Source: Metallosphaera sedula DSM 5348 (GTDB lineage: Archaea; Thermoproteota; Thermoprotei_A; Sulfolobales; Sulfolobaceae). Taken from it: a stretch of DNA of 64,000 nt. Shown in pieces: positions 9,232 to 19,319 of this stretch. Under the pieces are notes generated by a model. The model was not told the origin of the DNA, made no database searches, and was given only the letters and a program-made list of their open reading frames with translations. Position 1 is the first letter of the stretch. Each line of letters starts with the position of its first letter. The stretch covers positions 806,001 through 870,000 of the forward strand of contig NC_009440.1 in assembly GCF_000016605.1 (NCBI RefSeq), given 5' to 3'. The position numbers and the translations under genes were made by a program.

Positions 9232-10474
9232 GGGATTGGTTTCAGGTACCTTAGCCTTCTTTGCAGGCTTCGCAGCAGTTGCCCTGTTTGGAACGACAGC
9301 CTTAAGGATAGGGCCACTCCTTCATCTTAACCTGGTTGAAGTGTCTTGGTTGGTTGCAATTCCAACCTTAACTGGTGCCTTCCTGAGAATTCCCTTTTCG
9401 CTTCTAGTAGATAATTTAGGGCGCAAAACCATCCTATTACAGTTGCTCTTGGGATTGCTAGGTCTCTTGGGTATCATCTTCACTCTAATGCATCTAAATT
9501 CTCTCTCCAGCCAACTTATCTACTATCTACTCCTGCTCTTTGGTGCCTTGGCGGGGACTGGAATCTCCACATTTTCGAGTGGCGTCACATACGTTTCCTA
9601 TTTCTTTCCCCAGAAAGAGCAGGGAAAGGCCCTGGGCATTTTTGCGGGATTGGGTAACACAGCCCCAGGCATTTTCACTACACTTCTTCCCTTTGCCCTA
9701 TCATACCTAGGATTAGTATATTCCTATGTGGCCTGGGCCCTTTTTCTTAGTATAATGATACTAATTTACATATTGGTATCCATAGATCCTCCATTTCTTC
9801 ATTTCCTGAAGGAGGGGAAGACTAGGAAAGACGCTGAGGCCTTATCTAAATCCATGGGTTTGGACATCGTTCCGTCTCATTCCTTATCAAGATCCCTGGT
9901 TAAGGCGTTAAGGAGCCCTAGAATATGGGCTCTAGTCTTCATGTATTTGACCTCATTCGGTGGATTTGAGGCCTTAACAGAATGGCTTCCCCTATATTGG
10001 AAAAGCTTCCTTCACCTAACTCCAGTGGAAGCTGGTATCCTTACTGGAACTATTTACTCGCTACTGACTGCTGTAGTAAGGATACCAGGAGGTTGGATTT
10101 CAGATAGGATTAATGGAGAGCTAGTGTCAACTATAGCCTACCTAACAATGATAGTAGGAAGCTTGGTCTTCCTCTTCGCGTTTTCCCTTTCCCTAGCAGT
10201 AGTTGCGGAAATTATAATTGCTGTGGGAATGGGAATGGCTAACGGCGCAGTGTTTAAACTGGTTCCTAGGTACTCTCCCACTGCAGTCAGCGGAGCTTCA
10301 GGCCTCGTGGGCGGATTAGGTTCCGCTGGCGGTCTCCTCCTTCCACCCATAATGGGTTACGTAGCTACGTTGCTGAACTTTCCTGCTTCATTCCTAGTCT
10401 TTACTATCCTTGCAATCATCTCCTTAGTTCTATCGGTCCTTCTACTTAGAGCGAGTGAGGCGATGAGGGCATGA
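9212..10474 (+). CDS. narK: nitrate/nitrite porter, MFS NarK type
   Basis: 420-residue major facilitator with about 12 membrane segments. The segment WLVAIPTLTGAFLRIP followed by a GRK loop, and the FFPQKEQGKALGIFAG / GNTAPG region, correspond to the conserved blocks of nitrate-nitrite porters, including a glycine-rich nitrate signature in TM5. The second half carries a weaker repeat (GMGMANGAVFKLVPRY and SGASGLVGGLGSAGG). It starts at GTG 9212 (or GTG 9221), inside the 3' end of the nitrite reductase gene, and its stop overlaps the start of the nitrate reductase gene by 4 bases, so the three genes form one operon. Predicted role: nitrate uptake into the cytoplasm. Confidence 0.88.
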   Translation: MVRVRNRGLVSGTLAFFAGFAAVALFGTTALRIGPLLHLNLVEVSWLVAIPTLTGAFLRIPFSLLVDNLGRKTILLQLLLGLLGLLGIIFTLMHLNSLSSQLIYYLLLLFGALAGTGISTFSSGVTYVSYFFPQKEQGKALGIFAGLGNTAPGIFTTLLPFALSYLGLVYSYVAWALFLSIMILIYILVSIDPPFLHFLKEGKTRKDAEALSKSMGLDIVPSHSLSRSLVKALRSPRIWALVFMYLTSFGGFEALTEWLPLYWKSFLHLTPVEAGILTGTIYSLLTAVVRIPGGWISDRINGELVSTIAYLTMIVGSLVFLFAFSLSLAVVAEIIIAVGMGMANGAVFKLVPRYSPTAVSGASGLVGGLGSAGGLLLPPIMGYVATLLNFPASFLVFTILAIISLVLSVLLLRASEAMRA

Positions 10475-12393
10475 GCACCATATGTCCTTACTGCGGGGTG
10501 GGCTGCAAACTTCGTGTCAATGGAAAGGTTATTCCTGAAAATTATGTGACTAACAGAGGAATCATGTGTGTTAAGGGAGCCACACTGTTGGATACCTTAG
10601 ACTCGGGAAGAGTAACATATCCCCTTCAAGATTCCAAGGAAATTACGTGGTCTGAGGCCAAGGAGATTATTTCAAGAAAATTAAAGAAAATATTGAGAAT
10701 TAAGGGATCCCTAGGAATTTACATTGGGGCTCAGATACCGACAGAGGATCAATACCTGACCGTAAAGTTGGGGAAAGGCCTTCTTGGAACCCCTAACTTC
10801 GACTCGAATGTTAGGCTATGCATGGCCAGCGCTGCTCATTCTTTGAAATTTAGCTTCGGTGATCCTTCCCCTACAGCATCATATGACGAGATAGAGAGAG
10901 CCGAGACTTTCTTTTTGGTGGGAGTAAATCCAGCATCCAATTTTCCTGTTCTATGGACAAGAATTATCTCTAGAAGAAGGAAGGGAGCAGTGGTGATAGT
11001 AGTTGATCCTGTGACAACGGATTCCGCATTACAGGCAGACATTCACGTGAAAATTAAACCAGGAAGGGACATAGTCCTCTTGAATTCCATAGCTAGCGTA
11101 ATATTGGATTCTGCTAAAATTATTCCAGAGGGGTTTGAGGAATTCAGAGAGATAGCCACTATGTTTCCACCGGAAAGGGTATCGCAACTACTAGGTGTTG
11201 ATAAGAATGTAATTATATCCATAGCTAAGAGAATAATGGAGAGTAAGACCATCTTTATGTGGGGGATGGGGGTAAATCAAACATATAGGGGAGTCGATAC
11301 TGGTATCCTGATCTCAACTCTCGCCATGATCACTGGTAACTTAGGCGTACCTGGTACTGGTGTATTACCATTGACTGGACAACATAATTCAATGGGAGCC
11401 AGGGAAGCGGGCGCGTTGGCAGGCATGCTTCCGGGATTAAGGTACGTTAATAACGAGCAGGAAGTAAGAGAGGTAGAGGATTATTGGGGTATACCAAGGT
11501 ATTCCATACCTAGAAGCTATAACACCATCACCGACATGTATAAGTTAATGGAGGAAAGGAAAATTAGGGCCCTATGGATAATAGGGACAAACCCCGTTAT
11601 CTCCTTGCCCGAGGCCAGTAAATTTAAGGATCTCCTTTCCTATCTAGATCTGGTAATTGTACAGGACTCTTACCTTACAGAAACGGCGAGGGAGGCAGAT
11701 ATAGTTCTTCCTGCAGCTACTTGGTCCGAAAGGGAAGGAATACATACTGCAGGTGATCGAACTGTAGGATATCTATCCAAGCTGAGAAATCCTCCTGGGG
11801 AAGCTAAACCTGATTGGGAAATAGTCAGGGAGTTGGGTGTTGCCATGGGATTTGAATTGGAGTACAGGTCAGTGGAGCAAATTTTTAACGAGTTCAAGGA
11901 GCTCACGAGAGGAAGAATGGATGATATATCTGACATGACTTACGACGATTTGAAGTATGGGCATAGATGGCCAAATAATCAATCAGTAATTCAACCTAGA
12001 TTGTTTAGAACCAAGGGGATCGAATACGAGACCGACCTTGAAATAGAAACAAATAATCTCTTCATTATTACAGGCAGAACTAAAATGCATTGGAATACAA
12101 GGAGTAGATCCTCTAAGAGCTGGTTACTATCTAGCTTAGGACAAGACGATTACATCTTTCTAGGACAAGAAGAGTGTTCCAAATTGAGCGTAGAAAGTGG
12201 AGAGGAAGTTGAAATAAATACTAATGAAGGGCAGATAAAGGCGTTGGTCAAATGCGTTGACTGGGTATCCAATAATACTGCCTTCATGCCATTTCATTGG
12301 GGAAGGGCTAACAGGATAATGGATTGGAGGGCCGATCCCATGAGCAAGGAACCAGCCTATAAAATGTTGAGGGCCTTTGTAAGGAAAGCTTGA
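10471..12393 (+). CDS. nasA: assimilatory nitrate reductase, molybdopterin catalytic subunit
   Basis: 640-residue Mo-bisMGD oxidoreductase. The N-terminus holds a [4Fe-4S] site with Cys5, Cys8, Cys12 and Cys33 (CPYCGVGC, then MCVKG). The segment RLCMASAAHS supplies Cys117 as likely molybdenum ligand, placing it with cytoplasmic Nas/NapA-like nitrate reductases rather than selenocysteine formate dehydrogenases. Further molybdopterin-binding blocks are GTGVLPLTGQHNSMGARE, WIIGTNPVISLPEA and VLPAATWSEREG. The C-terminal domain includes ITGRTKMHWNTRSRS. No signal peptide is seen, so it acts in the cytoplasm. Operon position after nitrite reductase and a NarK-like porter makes nitrate the most likely substrate. 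The electron donor is not encoded next to it; ferredoxin is a guess. Confidence 0.87.
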   Translation: MSTICPYCGVGCKLRVNGKVIPENYVTNRGIMCVKGATLLDTLDSGRVTYPLQDSKEITWSEAKEIISRKLKKILRIKGSLGIYIGAQIPTEDQYLTVKLGKGLLGTPNFDSNVRLCMASAAHSLKFSFGDPSPTASYDEIERAETFFLVGVNPASNFPVLWTRIISRRRKGAVVIVVDPVTTDSALQADIHVKIKPGRDIVLLNSIASVILDSAKIIPEGFEEFREIATMFPPERVSQLLGVDKNVIISIAKRIMESKTIFMWGMGVNQTYRGVDTGILISTLAMITGNLGVPGTGVLPLTGQHNSMGAREAGALAGMLPGLRYVNNEQEVREVEDYWGIPRYSIPRSYNTITDMYKLMEERKIRALWIIGTNPVISLPEASKFKDLLSYLDLVIVQDSYLTETAREADIVLPAATWSEREGIHTAGDRTVGYLSKLRNPPGEAKPDWEIVRELGVAMGFELEYRSVEQIFNEFKELTRGRMDDISDMTYDDLKYGHRWPNNQSVIQPRLFRTKGIEYETDLEIETNNLFIITGRTKMHWNTRSRSSKSWLLSSLGQDDYIFLGQEECSKLSVESGEEVEINTNEGQIKALVKCVDWVSNNTAFMPFHWGRANRIMDWRADPMSKEPAYKMLRAFVRKA

Positions 12394-12436
12394 ATTTTAT
12401 CACGATATGTTTATGATAGTATAGTTTTTGGAACAT

Positions 12437-12457
12437 TAGATAGATAAATCCTATCTA
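12437..12457. terminator. hairpin between converging nasA and ureD
   Basis: A perfect 7-bp inverted repeat, TAGATAG and CTATCTA, with a 7-base loop sits in the 96-base gap between two converging genes. It could act on transcript ends from either side. Archaeal termination mostly depends on T-runs, and none follows closely, so this is tentative. Confidence 0.25.
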
Positions 12458-12489
12458 GACTGGATTCGAGTATATTTAGTAGGACTAGT

Positions 12490-13104
12490 CTAGAACCAGA
12501 TATTGGTGAGCTCAGTCCATCTACGAAAAATTTTGGTGTATGGCAATATCTCCCTTGAGAACGAGAAATCCCCATCCTTTACGGTGTATATTGTCAGGAG
12601 ACACTCGTCTCCCATTAGCCAGGGATTAAGGTAATCCCCATCCTTCATTCTAAATACGTCGTAAATCAAGAGTTTATCTCCACTATATATCCTGGTAACA
12701 GATTTAACACTTCCCTCAAGGAATCTCTCTCCCGTAGCCCTTCTACCTGGAATATACGCCTCCACAATGGTGGCACTTCCCTCAACGTAAAAGTCACTCT
12801 CGATTAGTAAGTTGGCCCTATTGTAGAAGATGAAGGGATGTACTAGGTAGTCCGAGTTAAGGAGCCTAACCTTGGCCCTTATTTTAACGTTTGAGTCTGA
12901 GAGAACTTTTGTAGATGCTTGATCAGTGACCCTTTTCCTTTTAACTTCGATGTCATATTCCAACTCGTCGTCATTGGCCAGCACTTCCGAAGGATTGACC
13001 AGTATCACAAGATCTTGCGTGAGAATAGCGTTAAGTGTGCCCTTCCTTTCTATGATTAGGCTATCTTCATTGTCCCTTATTTCCAAATACCCTTTCAAGT
13101 CCAA
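12490..13104 (-). CDS. ureD: urease accessory protein UreD (UreH)
   Basis: 204 residues, last gene of the urease operon. The segment [17 protein letters not shown] is the recognisable UreD block (PGR-x-A-x-GE-x-F), and the rest is beta-rich as in the UreD solenoid. It is shorter than the 270 or so residues of bacterial UreD. UreD forms the scaffold with UreF and UreG that delivers nickel and CO2 to apo-urease. The start is a TTG at 13104 inside the last 38 bases of ureG; no ATG gives a better start. Confidence 0.85.
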   Translation of the reverse strand: MDLKGYLEIRDNEDSLIIERKGTLNAILTQDLVILVNPSEVLANDDELEYDIEVKRKRVTDQASTKVLSDSNVKIRAKVRLLNSDYLVHPFIFYNRANLLIESDFYVEGSATIVEAYIPGRRATGERFLEGSVKSVTRIYSGDKLLIYDVFRMKDGDYLNPWLMGDECLLTIYTVKDGDFSFSREILPYTKIFRRWTELTNIWF

Positions 13105-13702
13105 GCTCCTCGTCCAGTATTCTTATGAGCTCTCGTGTGCCCTCGCCGGTTTTAAGGCTGATAAATACGCTGGGTTTTCCTCTCCTAACCCTTAGTGAGT
13201 CCTCTCTCATCTTATTTAGATCCGCCTGCACATATGGGGCAAGATCTATCTTGTTGACCACTAGGAGATCACTCTCGGTTATCCCAATTCCACCCTTCCC
13301 CGGATACTTGTCTCCTGCCGACGTGTCTAAAACAAAAATTGTGAAGTCGGCCAATGACGAACTGAAGGTCGACATAACGTTATCACCCCCACTCTCGATG
13401 AACACGAGATCTGGATTTGCTCTCTCCTCAAGTGTTTCTAGAGCCCTGAGGTTGAGGGACGGATCTTCCCTTATGGCAGTGTGTGGGCACCCTCCGGTGA
13501 CCAAGCCCAGCACGTTTTCCCTAGGTAGAATCCTTAACCTTTCCACTAGGTTATGGTAAATTCTCATGGCATCGTAAGCAGATACCACGTCATTCGTCAA
13601 GATTCCAACCTTGATTCCCCTTTCCGAATACTCCTTAGCGAGAAACTCAATCAAGCTAGTTTTTCCAGATCCAACAGGTCCCAGAATACCTACCTTGATC
13701 AT
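13067..13702 (-). CDS. ureG: urease accessory GTPase UreG
   Basis: SIMIBI-class GTPase that drives nickel insertion into urease. Motifs: P-loop [10 protein letters not shown] at residues 8-17, the Walker-B-like ESGGDN, the metal-binding CPHT triplet region ([12 protein letters not shown]), and the guanine-specificity NKID in [12 protein letters not shown]. The length of 211 residues is typical. The ATG at 13702 overlaps the ureF stop by 4 bases (ATGA). The conserved Cys and His of CPH, needed for nickel-bound dimer formation, are present. Confidence 0.96.
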   Translation of the reverse strand: MIKVGILGPVGSGKTSLIEFLAKEYSERGIKVGILTNDVVSAYDAMRIYHNLVERLRILPRENVLGLVTGGCPHTAIREDPSLNLRALETLEERANPDLVFIESGGDNVMSTFSSSLADFTIFVLDTSAGDKYPGKGGIGITESDLLVVNKIDLAPYVQADLNKMREDSLRVRRGKPSVFISLKTGEGTRELIRILDEELGLERVFGNKGQ

Positions 13703-14298
13703 GACATGAACACCTTTGGCTCCCTTTCCTCATGTTTCTTAGACAACACGTCAAGTAAAGGGGAGAATGGCTCGAACTCCTCCTGTAATGATACAGTCTC
13801 CAGTACCCGCGTAATCAGTTTCTGTCCCTGTATGAAGTTTAGCGCTCCCAATCTGACCGCCGAGTACACCATTTGTGCTAACTCAGAATACGCTAGCCCT
13901 GCCAGACAGGCTACTTGATCTATCTTCATCGCGACGCAACACCTAGCTATCACCACAGGATAGCTTCCCCTTAGACCTCTTCTAACTTCATTAACAAAAT
14001 CGTCATTACAAAGTCCCAACATGGCTAGGGACTTGCCCATGTTTATTGATGCCTCTCTCAACTCCCTGGTAAGCTTGGATGCAATAGAGATATCGTTGGC
14101 CTTCCACGGATCAGTGAAGGCAATCCTAGCCACTGGGATGTCTCCCTTCTCAATCACATTCCTGAAAGTTGTGACAATGAAGCCCTCCACGTCGATTCCC
14201 TCGTAATAGGCTTCCTCAACCCCGAAGGAGTAATTGAAACCACCTAGAGGAAGTGAACCGTCGAAAAGGTGAAAGGCCCTAATGATCGGGATCGACAA
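13699..14298 (-). CDS. ureF: urease accessory protein UreF
   Basis: 199 residues, all-helical. The N-terminus [20 protein letters not shown] matches the UreF opening (usually DSxxPxGxFxxSxGLE), and the C-terminal half contains the helical segments with [13 protein letters not shown]. UreF bridges UreD and UreG in the nickel-insertion complex. The gene begins at a TTG at 14298 that overlaps the 3' end of ureE by 20 bases. Confidence 0.93.
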   Translation of the reverse strand: MSIPIIRAFHLFDGSLPLGGFNYSFGVEEAYYEGIDVEGFIVTTFRNVIEKGDIPVARIAFTDPWKANDISIASKLTRELREASINMGKSLAMLGLCNDDFVNEVRRGLRGSYPVVIARCCVAMKIDQVACLAGLAYSELAQMVYSAVRLGALNFIQGQKLITRVLETVSLQEEFEPFSPLLDVLSKKHEEREPKVFMS

Positions 14299-14719
14299 AC
14301 TGGACTACCTCTCCCTCTATGGGTATTTCCACATTGGGAATGAATTTTTTCTCCGTGACCTCTGGCTTGAATTGAGAGAGTAAGTTAGGAAGGTTGGGAT
14401 TTTCAAGCGGGATATATAGTTCGTTTCCCAACACCATTGCCTTCATGTGAAGGTTACCCACCGCAAATCCAACCCTGAAACTCTCCGTAGGTTCTCTCAG
14501 GACTATCCGTATTACTTTCTCCTCCCTCTGAACTAGTCTCCAATATTTACCTTTAAACTCGAATACATCCCCGTCTTTTAGTCCCTTAATGTTTAGAACG
14601 TGTATCCCGTCCTCTAGGGTGATCTTTACTCTGCCCATCTCTATTGATCTTCTGTCTGTCACCAATTCCCTCACCTCTTCCCTGACAGGAAGGGAAGTTA
14701 TTCTCACCACGTTCTCCAT
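14279..14719 (-). CDS. ureE: urease nickel chaperone UreE
   Basis: 146 residues from ATG 14719, chosen because GGTGAGG lies a few bases upstream; a GTG at 14728 would add three residues. The N-terminal peptide-binding domain is followed by the metal-binding domain with FAVGNLHMKAMV, whose His corresponds to the conserved nickel-binding His of the GNRH motif. The C-terminus ends in a lone His (FVDPDH), so the long His-rich tail of some bacterial UreE proteins is absent. It sits between ureC and ureF in the operon. Confidence 0.92.
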   Translation of the reverse strand: MENVVRITSLPVREEVRELVTDRRSIEMGRVKITLEDGIHVLNIKGLKDGDVFEFKGKYWRLVQREEKVIRIVLREPTESFRVGFAVGNLHMKAMVLGNELYIPLENPNLPNLLSQFKPEVTEKKFIPNVEIPIEGEVVQFVDPDH

Positions 14720-14728
14720 GTACCTCAC

Positions 14729-16396
14729 CTAAAACAGGAAGTATAATCTGGTTAGAGGCAATTCCTTAGAAGGCGGGATCTTCGGGACTACCCCATCGAC
14801 CTTAACCTCATATTTGTCAGGGTCCACCTCTATCTCAGGCGTAGCATCGTTAAGTTTCATGTGAGATTTCGAGATGGTCCTAGTATTTCTTACTGGTACC
14901 ACTCTCCTCTTGACATTTTTCCCCGCTTCGTTTACCCCATCCAGTGAGGAAAATAGCAGGGATACCGGCGCTGTAAATCCGAACATGGGTTTGTAAAGCA
15001 CAGGCTGAGCATATGCAATAGAGGCGTTGGTTTCACCCATTAGGGCCCATGAGATGGCTCCGCCCTTGATAACCATGTAGGGCTTCGCGGGGAAAAACCT
15101 AGGGTCCCACAGAACAATATCTGCCAGCTTTCCAGGGGACAGGGATCCTACGTACTCTGATATACCGTGGGTTATGGCAGGATTTATGGTTATTTTTGCG
15201 AGATATCTCAGGACCCTTTGATTGTCAGGCATGGGGATCAGGTTAAGTTCCTTCATCTTATGAGCAAGCTGGAATGTCCTAATTCCTGTCTCCCCAATCC
15301 TTCCCATGGCTTGCGAGTCCGAAGACATCATGCTTATTGCCCCAAGATCGTGGAGGTAATCCTCGGCAGCCATGGTTTCAGCCCTGATTCTGGATTCCGC
15401 ATAGGACACGTCCTCAGGTACCTTTGGGTTCAGGTGATGAACTGCCATGAGCATCTCCAGGTGTTCCTCATATGTGTGGACTGTGAAGGGTTTAGTGGGA
15501 TTAGTTGAGGACGGAAGTATGTTGGGTTCTCCTGCAATTTTAATGATGTCTGGAGCGTGACCTCCTCCCGCACCTTCCACGTGATAGGCGTGAATAGTCC
15601 TACCGCCAATCGCGCTTAAGGTGTCCTCGAGGAATCCGCTCTCATTAGATGTATCTGTGTGAATAGTGACCTGCACGTCCCTCTGGTCAGCCAAGGTTAA
15701 GGTTTCATCAATTACCCTCGGCATGGCTCCCCAGTCCTCATGAATCTTGAATCCACACGCGCCCTGGTTCAGCACTTGCTCCATGCTAACTGACGTTGAT
15801 GACGCCTTCGCAGTTAGACCGAAGTTTACGGGATACTGGTCCAGGGCAGAAAATATCACTCTCAAGTTCCAAGATCCTGGGGTGACCGTGGTTGCCTTGG
15901 TCCCCTCGGCCGGACCGGTACCTCCGCCAATTAAGGTCGTGAAGCCTGCGGAGATCGCATCGTATACCTGCTGTGGGGCAACCCAGTGAACGTGAGTGTC
16001 TATGAAACCTGGAGTGGCTATTAACCCCTCTCCAGAAATTACCTCGGTCGACGGTCCCAGCACGAAGTCAACTCCATCCATGGTAAATGGGTTACCACCA
16101 TGACCTATCCCCACGATGACTCCGTCCTTTATTCCTATGTCGGCTTTAACTATTCCAAGTAAAGGGTCCATTATCACCACATTTGTGATAACGAGATCCA
16201 TGGACTCCTCTTCCTTCACCGTCGGAAGAAGACCCAATCCGTCACGGGCGGATTTGCCTGCACCAAACACAAGTTCATCACCCTTTCTAATCATGTCCTT
16301 CTCGACCGTGATAACTAGGTTTGTGTCACCCAGTCTGATCTTATCCCCCTCTGTTGGTCCGTATAGTTCTGCGTATCTCTCCCTTGAAATTTTCAA
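14729..16396 (-). CDS. ureC: urease alpha subunit UreC, flap cysteine replaced by valine
   Basis: Catalytic subunit of urease (urea to ammonia and carbamate). The dinickel ligands are all present: His135, His137, the carbamylated Lys217 in GFKIHEDWG, His246, His272 and Asp360; His219 and His320 of the active site are also kept. The mobile flap normally reads M-V-C-H-H-L; here it is M-A-V-H-H-L, so the flap Cys (Cys319 in Klebsiella) is Val319, codon at 15440-15442. The length of 555 residues is slightly below the usual 567. The start is a TTG at 16396 that overlaps the ureAB stop (TTGA). The gene looks functional in every other respect. Confidence 0.97.
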   Translation of the reverse strand: MKISRERYAELYGPTEGDKIRLGDTNLVITVEKDMIRKGDELVFGAGKSARDGLGLLPTVKEEESMDLVITNVVIMDPLLGIVKADIGIKDGVIVGIGHGGNPFTMDGVDFVLGPSTEVISGEGLIATPGFIDTHVHWVAPQQVYDAISAGFTTLIGGGTGPAEGTKATTVTPGSWNLRVIFSALDQYPVNFGLTAKASSTSVSMEQVLNQGACGFKIHEDWGAMPRVIDETLTLADQRDVQVTIHTDTSNESGFLEDTLSAIGGRTIHAYHVEGAGGGHAPDIIKIAGEPNILPSSTNPTKPFTVHTYEEHLEMLMAVHHLNPKVPEDVSYAESRIRAETMAAEDYLHDLGAISMMSSDSQAMGRIGETGIRTFQLAHKMKELNLIPMPDNQRVLRYLAKITINPAITHGISEYVGSLSPGKLADIVLWDPRFFPAKPYMVIKGGAISWALMGETNASIAYAQPVLYKPMFGFTAPVSLLFSSLDGVNEAGKNVKRRVVPVRNTRTISKSHMKLNDATPEIEVDPDKYEVKVDGVVPKIPPSKELPLTRLYFLF

Positions 16397-17040
16397 GTGA
16401 ACCCCCTCTCCTTAGCCCTTTGTATTGCCTGCTCCTTGCTATGCAAGCTTCCTTCAGTGAGGCCGTTCAGACCCTCGACCCTGCGGGCCCCACCTATAGG
16501 CCTTAACTTTACCACTCTTGCCTGTCCAGGCTCGAATCTCACAGATGTCCCAGAGGGAATGGCCAGTCTCATCCCAAATGCCTTTTCCCTATCGAATTTC
16601 AAAGCCCTATTGACCTCAAAGAAGTGATAATGGGAGCCCACTTGAATGGGTCTATCTCCCGTGTTAGTTACCTCTAGCTCTACTTCGTCCTTTGCTATCT
16701 CTATCTCTCCTTCAGCGGTAATTATGTGATTAGACCTCCCTGGTATGGGATTTCTGATGGTCACCAACTTGGTCCCATCGGGGAAAGTGGCTTCAACTTG
16801 AACCACCTCAAGCATGGAGGGTACCATTTCCATAACGTCATCTTCTGTGAGCAGGTTCTGTGCCTCCTTAATTATTTGAGACATCGGTTTACCCTCTCTT
16901 GCACTCTCCAGCACAAAGTCCGTTATTATCGAGAGAGCCTCCACATAATTTAGCTTAAGCCCCTTAGCCTTTCTTCTCCTTGCCACTTCCGCTGCTACAG
17001 TGATGAGTAGTTTTTCCTGTTCCCTTGGTGTGAGAAACAT
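16393..17040 (-). CDS. ureAB: fused urease gamma-beta subunit (UreA-UreB)
   Basis: 215 residues joining the two small urease subunits. Residues 1 to about 100 are UreA ([11 protein letters not shown] at the start, [16 protein letters not shown], and [21 protein letters not shown] near the end); residues from about 110 onward are UreB (GEIEI, then [37 protein letters not shown]). In most bacteria these are two genes; a fusion is also known in Helicobacter. It is the first gene of the minus-strand operon, with a TATA-like AT-rich block at about 17076-17091. No Shine-Dalgarno sequence is apparent. Confidence 0.95.
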   Translation of the reverse strand: MFLTPREQEKLLITVAAEVARRRKAKGLKLNYVEALSIITDFVLESAREGKPMSQIIKEAQNLLTEDDVMEMVPSMLEVVQVEATFPDGTKLVTIRNPIPGRSNHIITAEGEIEIAKDEVELEVTNTGDRPIQVGSHYHFFEVNRALKFDREKAFGMRLAIPSGTSVRFEPGQARVVKLRPIGGARRVEGLNGLTEGSLHSKEQAIQRAKERGFT

Positions 17041-17183
17041 TTTTGATCATTATGGAGATTACACAATCAAAAAATAAATATTAAAGGAAATTTCTTAGAA
17101 CTATTTTAAAAGAGGTTGCGCTATATTAAAAAGATTCTATTAACAAGGCAGATCTAAAGGGGTAAAGAGTGGTCATTTTTCAT

Positions 17184-18662
17184 CTAGGCTTCTACTTCTC
17201 CAGATCCCTTAGCCGATTTTATGGCTAGAGCAAAGAATACGGGTGCCAGAGCTAAAGTTGCAATAATCTCATAAATGGTGTTAGAAACCAGAACACTTAT
17301 AGTTGTTAATACCATAGCATATCCCACGTACCATAATGCTGGTTTCACGGGTCTGTTTATCATGGCCATTACTAGCATGGATACCCCTATGATCAGGGTG
17401 CCAAATAGAGTCTTAGGGAATCCCAGCCAAGTATATATGAGGCCAGATGTTATAAATCCAACCATGGAAATGGCCTTATATCCTCTGTTGGAAGTGAGAA
17501 CATACAGGCTAATAGGCCCTGTTGCGTAACCCAGCACATGAGCTGCAATGAGGTAGCCAATTGACTGCTCAAACGTAGGAGAAACAAATAACAGCACTAT
17601 CGAAGCTAAGAGGGAGAGTAACGTTGGAATAACAGGAATTCCACGCTTTTCGCTTACCTTTCCCAGTCCCTTGGGAGCACTGCCCACCTTGACCAGAGCA
17701 TACATGTACCTGCTGATGTCTCCAGCGCCAATTAAAGATGCACCGGAGGGCGAGATTACACCATCTATGATGAAGAGTGCTCCAAGCACTGGTATACCGG
17801 CTATTAAAGCGCTTTGAGTTAAAGGCGCACTCATCTTTGAAACGTATCCCCATCCGTGACCTAGAATTTCAGGCGTGAGGGAACCTATGAAAACTATGGG
17901 AACAAGGGTGTAGACAATCATGGAAAGCAGGAAGGCAATCAGTATGGCTTTTCCGGTCTGGTTCTTGTTTTTGCTTTCACCAGCATATACCATAGCGCTT
18001 CTAAATCCTCCGTACGCGAACATCGTTAACGCTATGGCATCTAGGAAGGTTGATGTGCCCGATTGGGTTGGAATGGTAAAGTTTGAAGGATGAAACGCGA
18101 GAATCCCCACAAGAGCTACGTAAAGTGCCAATATCCCAAGCTTGGTGTAAGTTATAACATTCACACTTAGGGACTGAGTTCTAATTCCCATGTAAACTAG
18201 GAAGTAAATTGCGGAAACAATGCCTATTTCGACGAGATCACCCGCTAAGGTTGGGGAACCGTTACTCCATAAAGATGGAAAGATGTAGGAAAGGTACTGT
18301 AGGGAAGCCTCAGCCTCAATCGGTACCACAAACAACGTTCCTATGAGATAGAGCCATCCTACGGAAGAGGCAAGAACTTTGCCGTGGGTTACATTAACGA
18401 ATCTTACCTTACTACCCACTACCGGATACATTTTCGCAAGCTGAGAGTACACAAAAACTAAGGGAAGTAACATTATTCCTCCAGCTAACCACACAAGTGG
18501 AGTTAGACCACCTGCCATTGATGCGGTTACAGCGGGCAGGAGCAGAATTCCCGATCCTATGATATTGCCCAAGGAAAAGGCTATCATGGAGAGAAGTCCC
18601 GCTGACTTACGAAAATTAGGATTATCTACTACGATTCTGTTTAAGTAATTTTTAGTTTCCAT
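17184..18662 (-). CDS. APC-family amino acid permease
   Basis: 492 residues from ATG 18662 (an ATG at 18722 adds 20 poorly hydrophobic residues). The N-terminal SMIAFSLGNIIGSGILLLP is the TM1 signature of APC transporters with the unwound G-S-G, and about 12 hydrophobic segments follow. The conserved TM6-like GGFRSAMVYAGESKN block is present. It lies upstream of the urease operon in the same orientation but is separated from ureAB by about 140 bases with its own AT-rich promoter for urease in between. Substrate unknown; amino acids or polyamines are usual, and urea is not expected for this family. Confidence 0.85.
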   Translation of the reverse strand: METKNYLNRIVVDNPNFRKSAGLLSMIAFSLGNIIGSGILLLPAVTASMAGGLTPLVWLAGGIMLLPLVFVYSQLAKMYPVVGSKVRFVNVTHGKVLASSVGWLYLIGTLFVVPIEAEASLQYLSYIFPSLWSNGSPTLAGDLVEIGIVSAIYFLVYMGIRTQSLSVNVITYTKLGILALYVALVGILAFHPSNFTIPTQSGTSTFLDAIALTMFAYGGFRSAMVYAGESKNKNQTGKAILIAFLLSMIVYTLVPIVFIGSLTPEILGHGWGYVSKMSAPLTQSALIAGIPVLGALFIIDGVISPSGASLIGAGDISRYMYALVKVGSAPKGLGKVSEKRGIPVIPTLLSLLASIVLLFVSPTFEQSIGYLIAAHVLGYATGPISLYVLTSNRGYKAISMVGFITSGLIYTWLGFPKTLFGTLIIGVSMLVMAMINRPVKPALWYVGYAMVLTTISVLVSNTIYEIIATLALAPVFFALAIKSAKGSGEVEA

Positions 18663-18722
18663 GTTAATATGGTCAATAATTGATAGATAATAAGCATTAT
18701 ACGGTAGATTTATTAAAGACAT

Positions 18723-19319
18723 TCATTATTAAGGTGAAGTTATTGAATACTATCTATTGTTATCTCTAATTAATTATAGCGGAAGTGAAGAGTTTAAACA
18801 TAATGATAATATGATTTTATCTAGTTTATCTCGTATACGGCTGGAGAATTGTTTCGGAGGAGATACGTGTCTCCTTTGACGATTCTGGGTCTCATGATGA
18901 AGATCAATGATGTTCTACCATTGATTTATACTCCTCAATCCTCTATCGCGGAAAGTTTTTGAGCTCCTTGTCCTTCAAAGGAATCGTGAGTTGGCGATTG
19001 ATTCTTCCATTTTTATTGACTAGTTAATAATTACCCTAAGAAGAATTTTAGTTTTCCATGCGAAGTCTTACCAATACCTGTGGCTTTCAAGATACTTAGT
19101 ATTCCTGTTGTCGACAACAGGCAGATGTGGGAAAGTCGATTGATTAATAGATCTTACTTGTAGTTTTCATAATTTTACGCTGTATTTTTCATGGATTTTA
19201 GGGATTTTTAAGATTGATACATTAGAGTTCGAGACCGTAATAGGTGCGTTACTCCGTCTAGTTGGTCTCCAACTCCAGATTTCCGTTAGACAAATTACTC
19301 CTCTCACACTACACTTCAT
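18723..19319. other. gene-poor spacer with palindrome
   Basis: About 600 bases with no convincing gene. It contains an imperfect hairpin around GGAGATACGTGTCTCC near 18859-18875 and a perfect palindrome at 19104-19121 (listed separately). The remainder is AT-rich and shows no codon-like pattern. Confidence 0.5.
19104..19121. promoter_or_regulatory. 18-bp perfect palindrome, possible operator
   Basis: CCTGTTGTCGACAACAGG is its own reverse complement over all 18 bases. It lies about 200 bases upstream of the MBL gene. Such a site suits a dimeric regulator of the MarR, TetR or Lrs14 type, but no copy was noticed elsewhere in the window and no regulator gene is adjacent. Confidence 0.35.

Noticed and set aside
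18893-18960. C/D-box guide RNA candidate (ATGATGA followed by ATGATG)
   Set aside because: The C-box-like sequence is present, but no CTGA D box was found at the required spacing.
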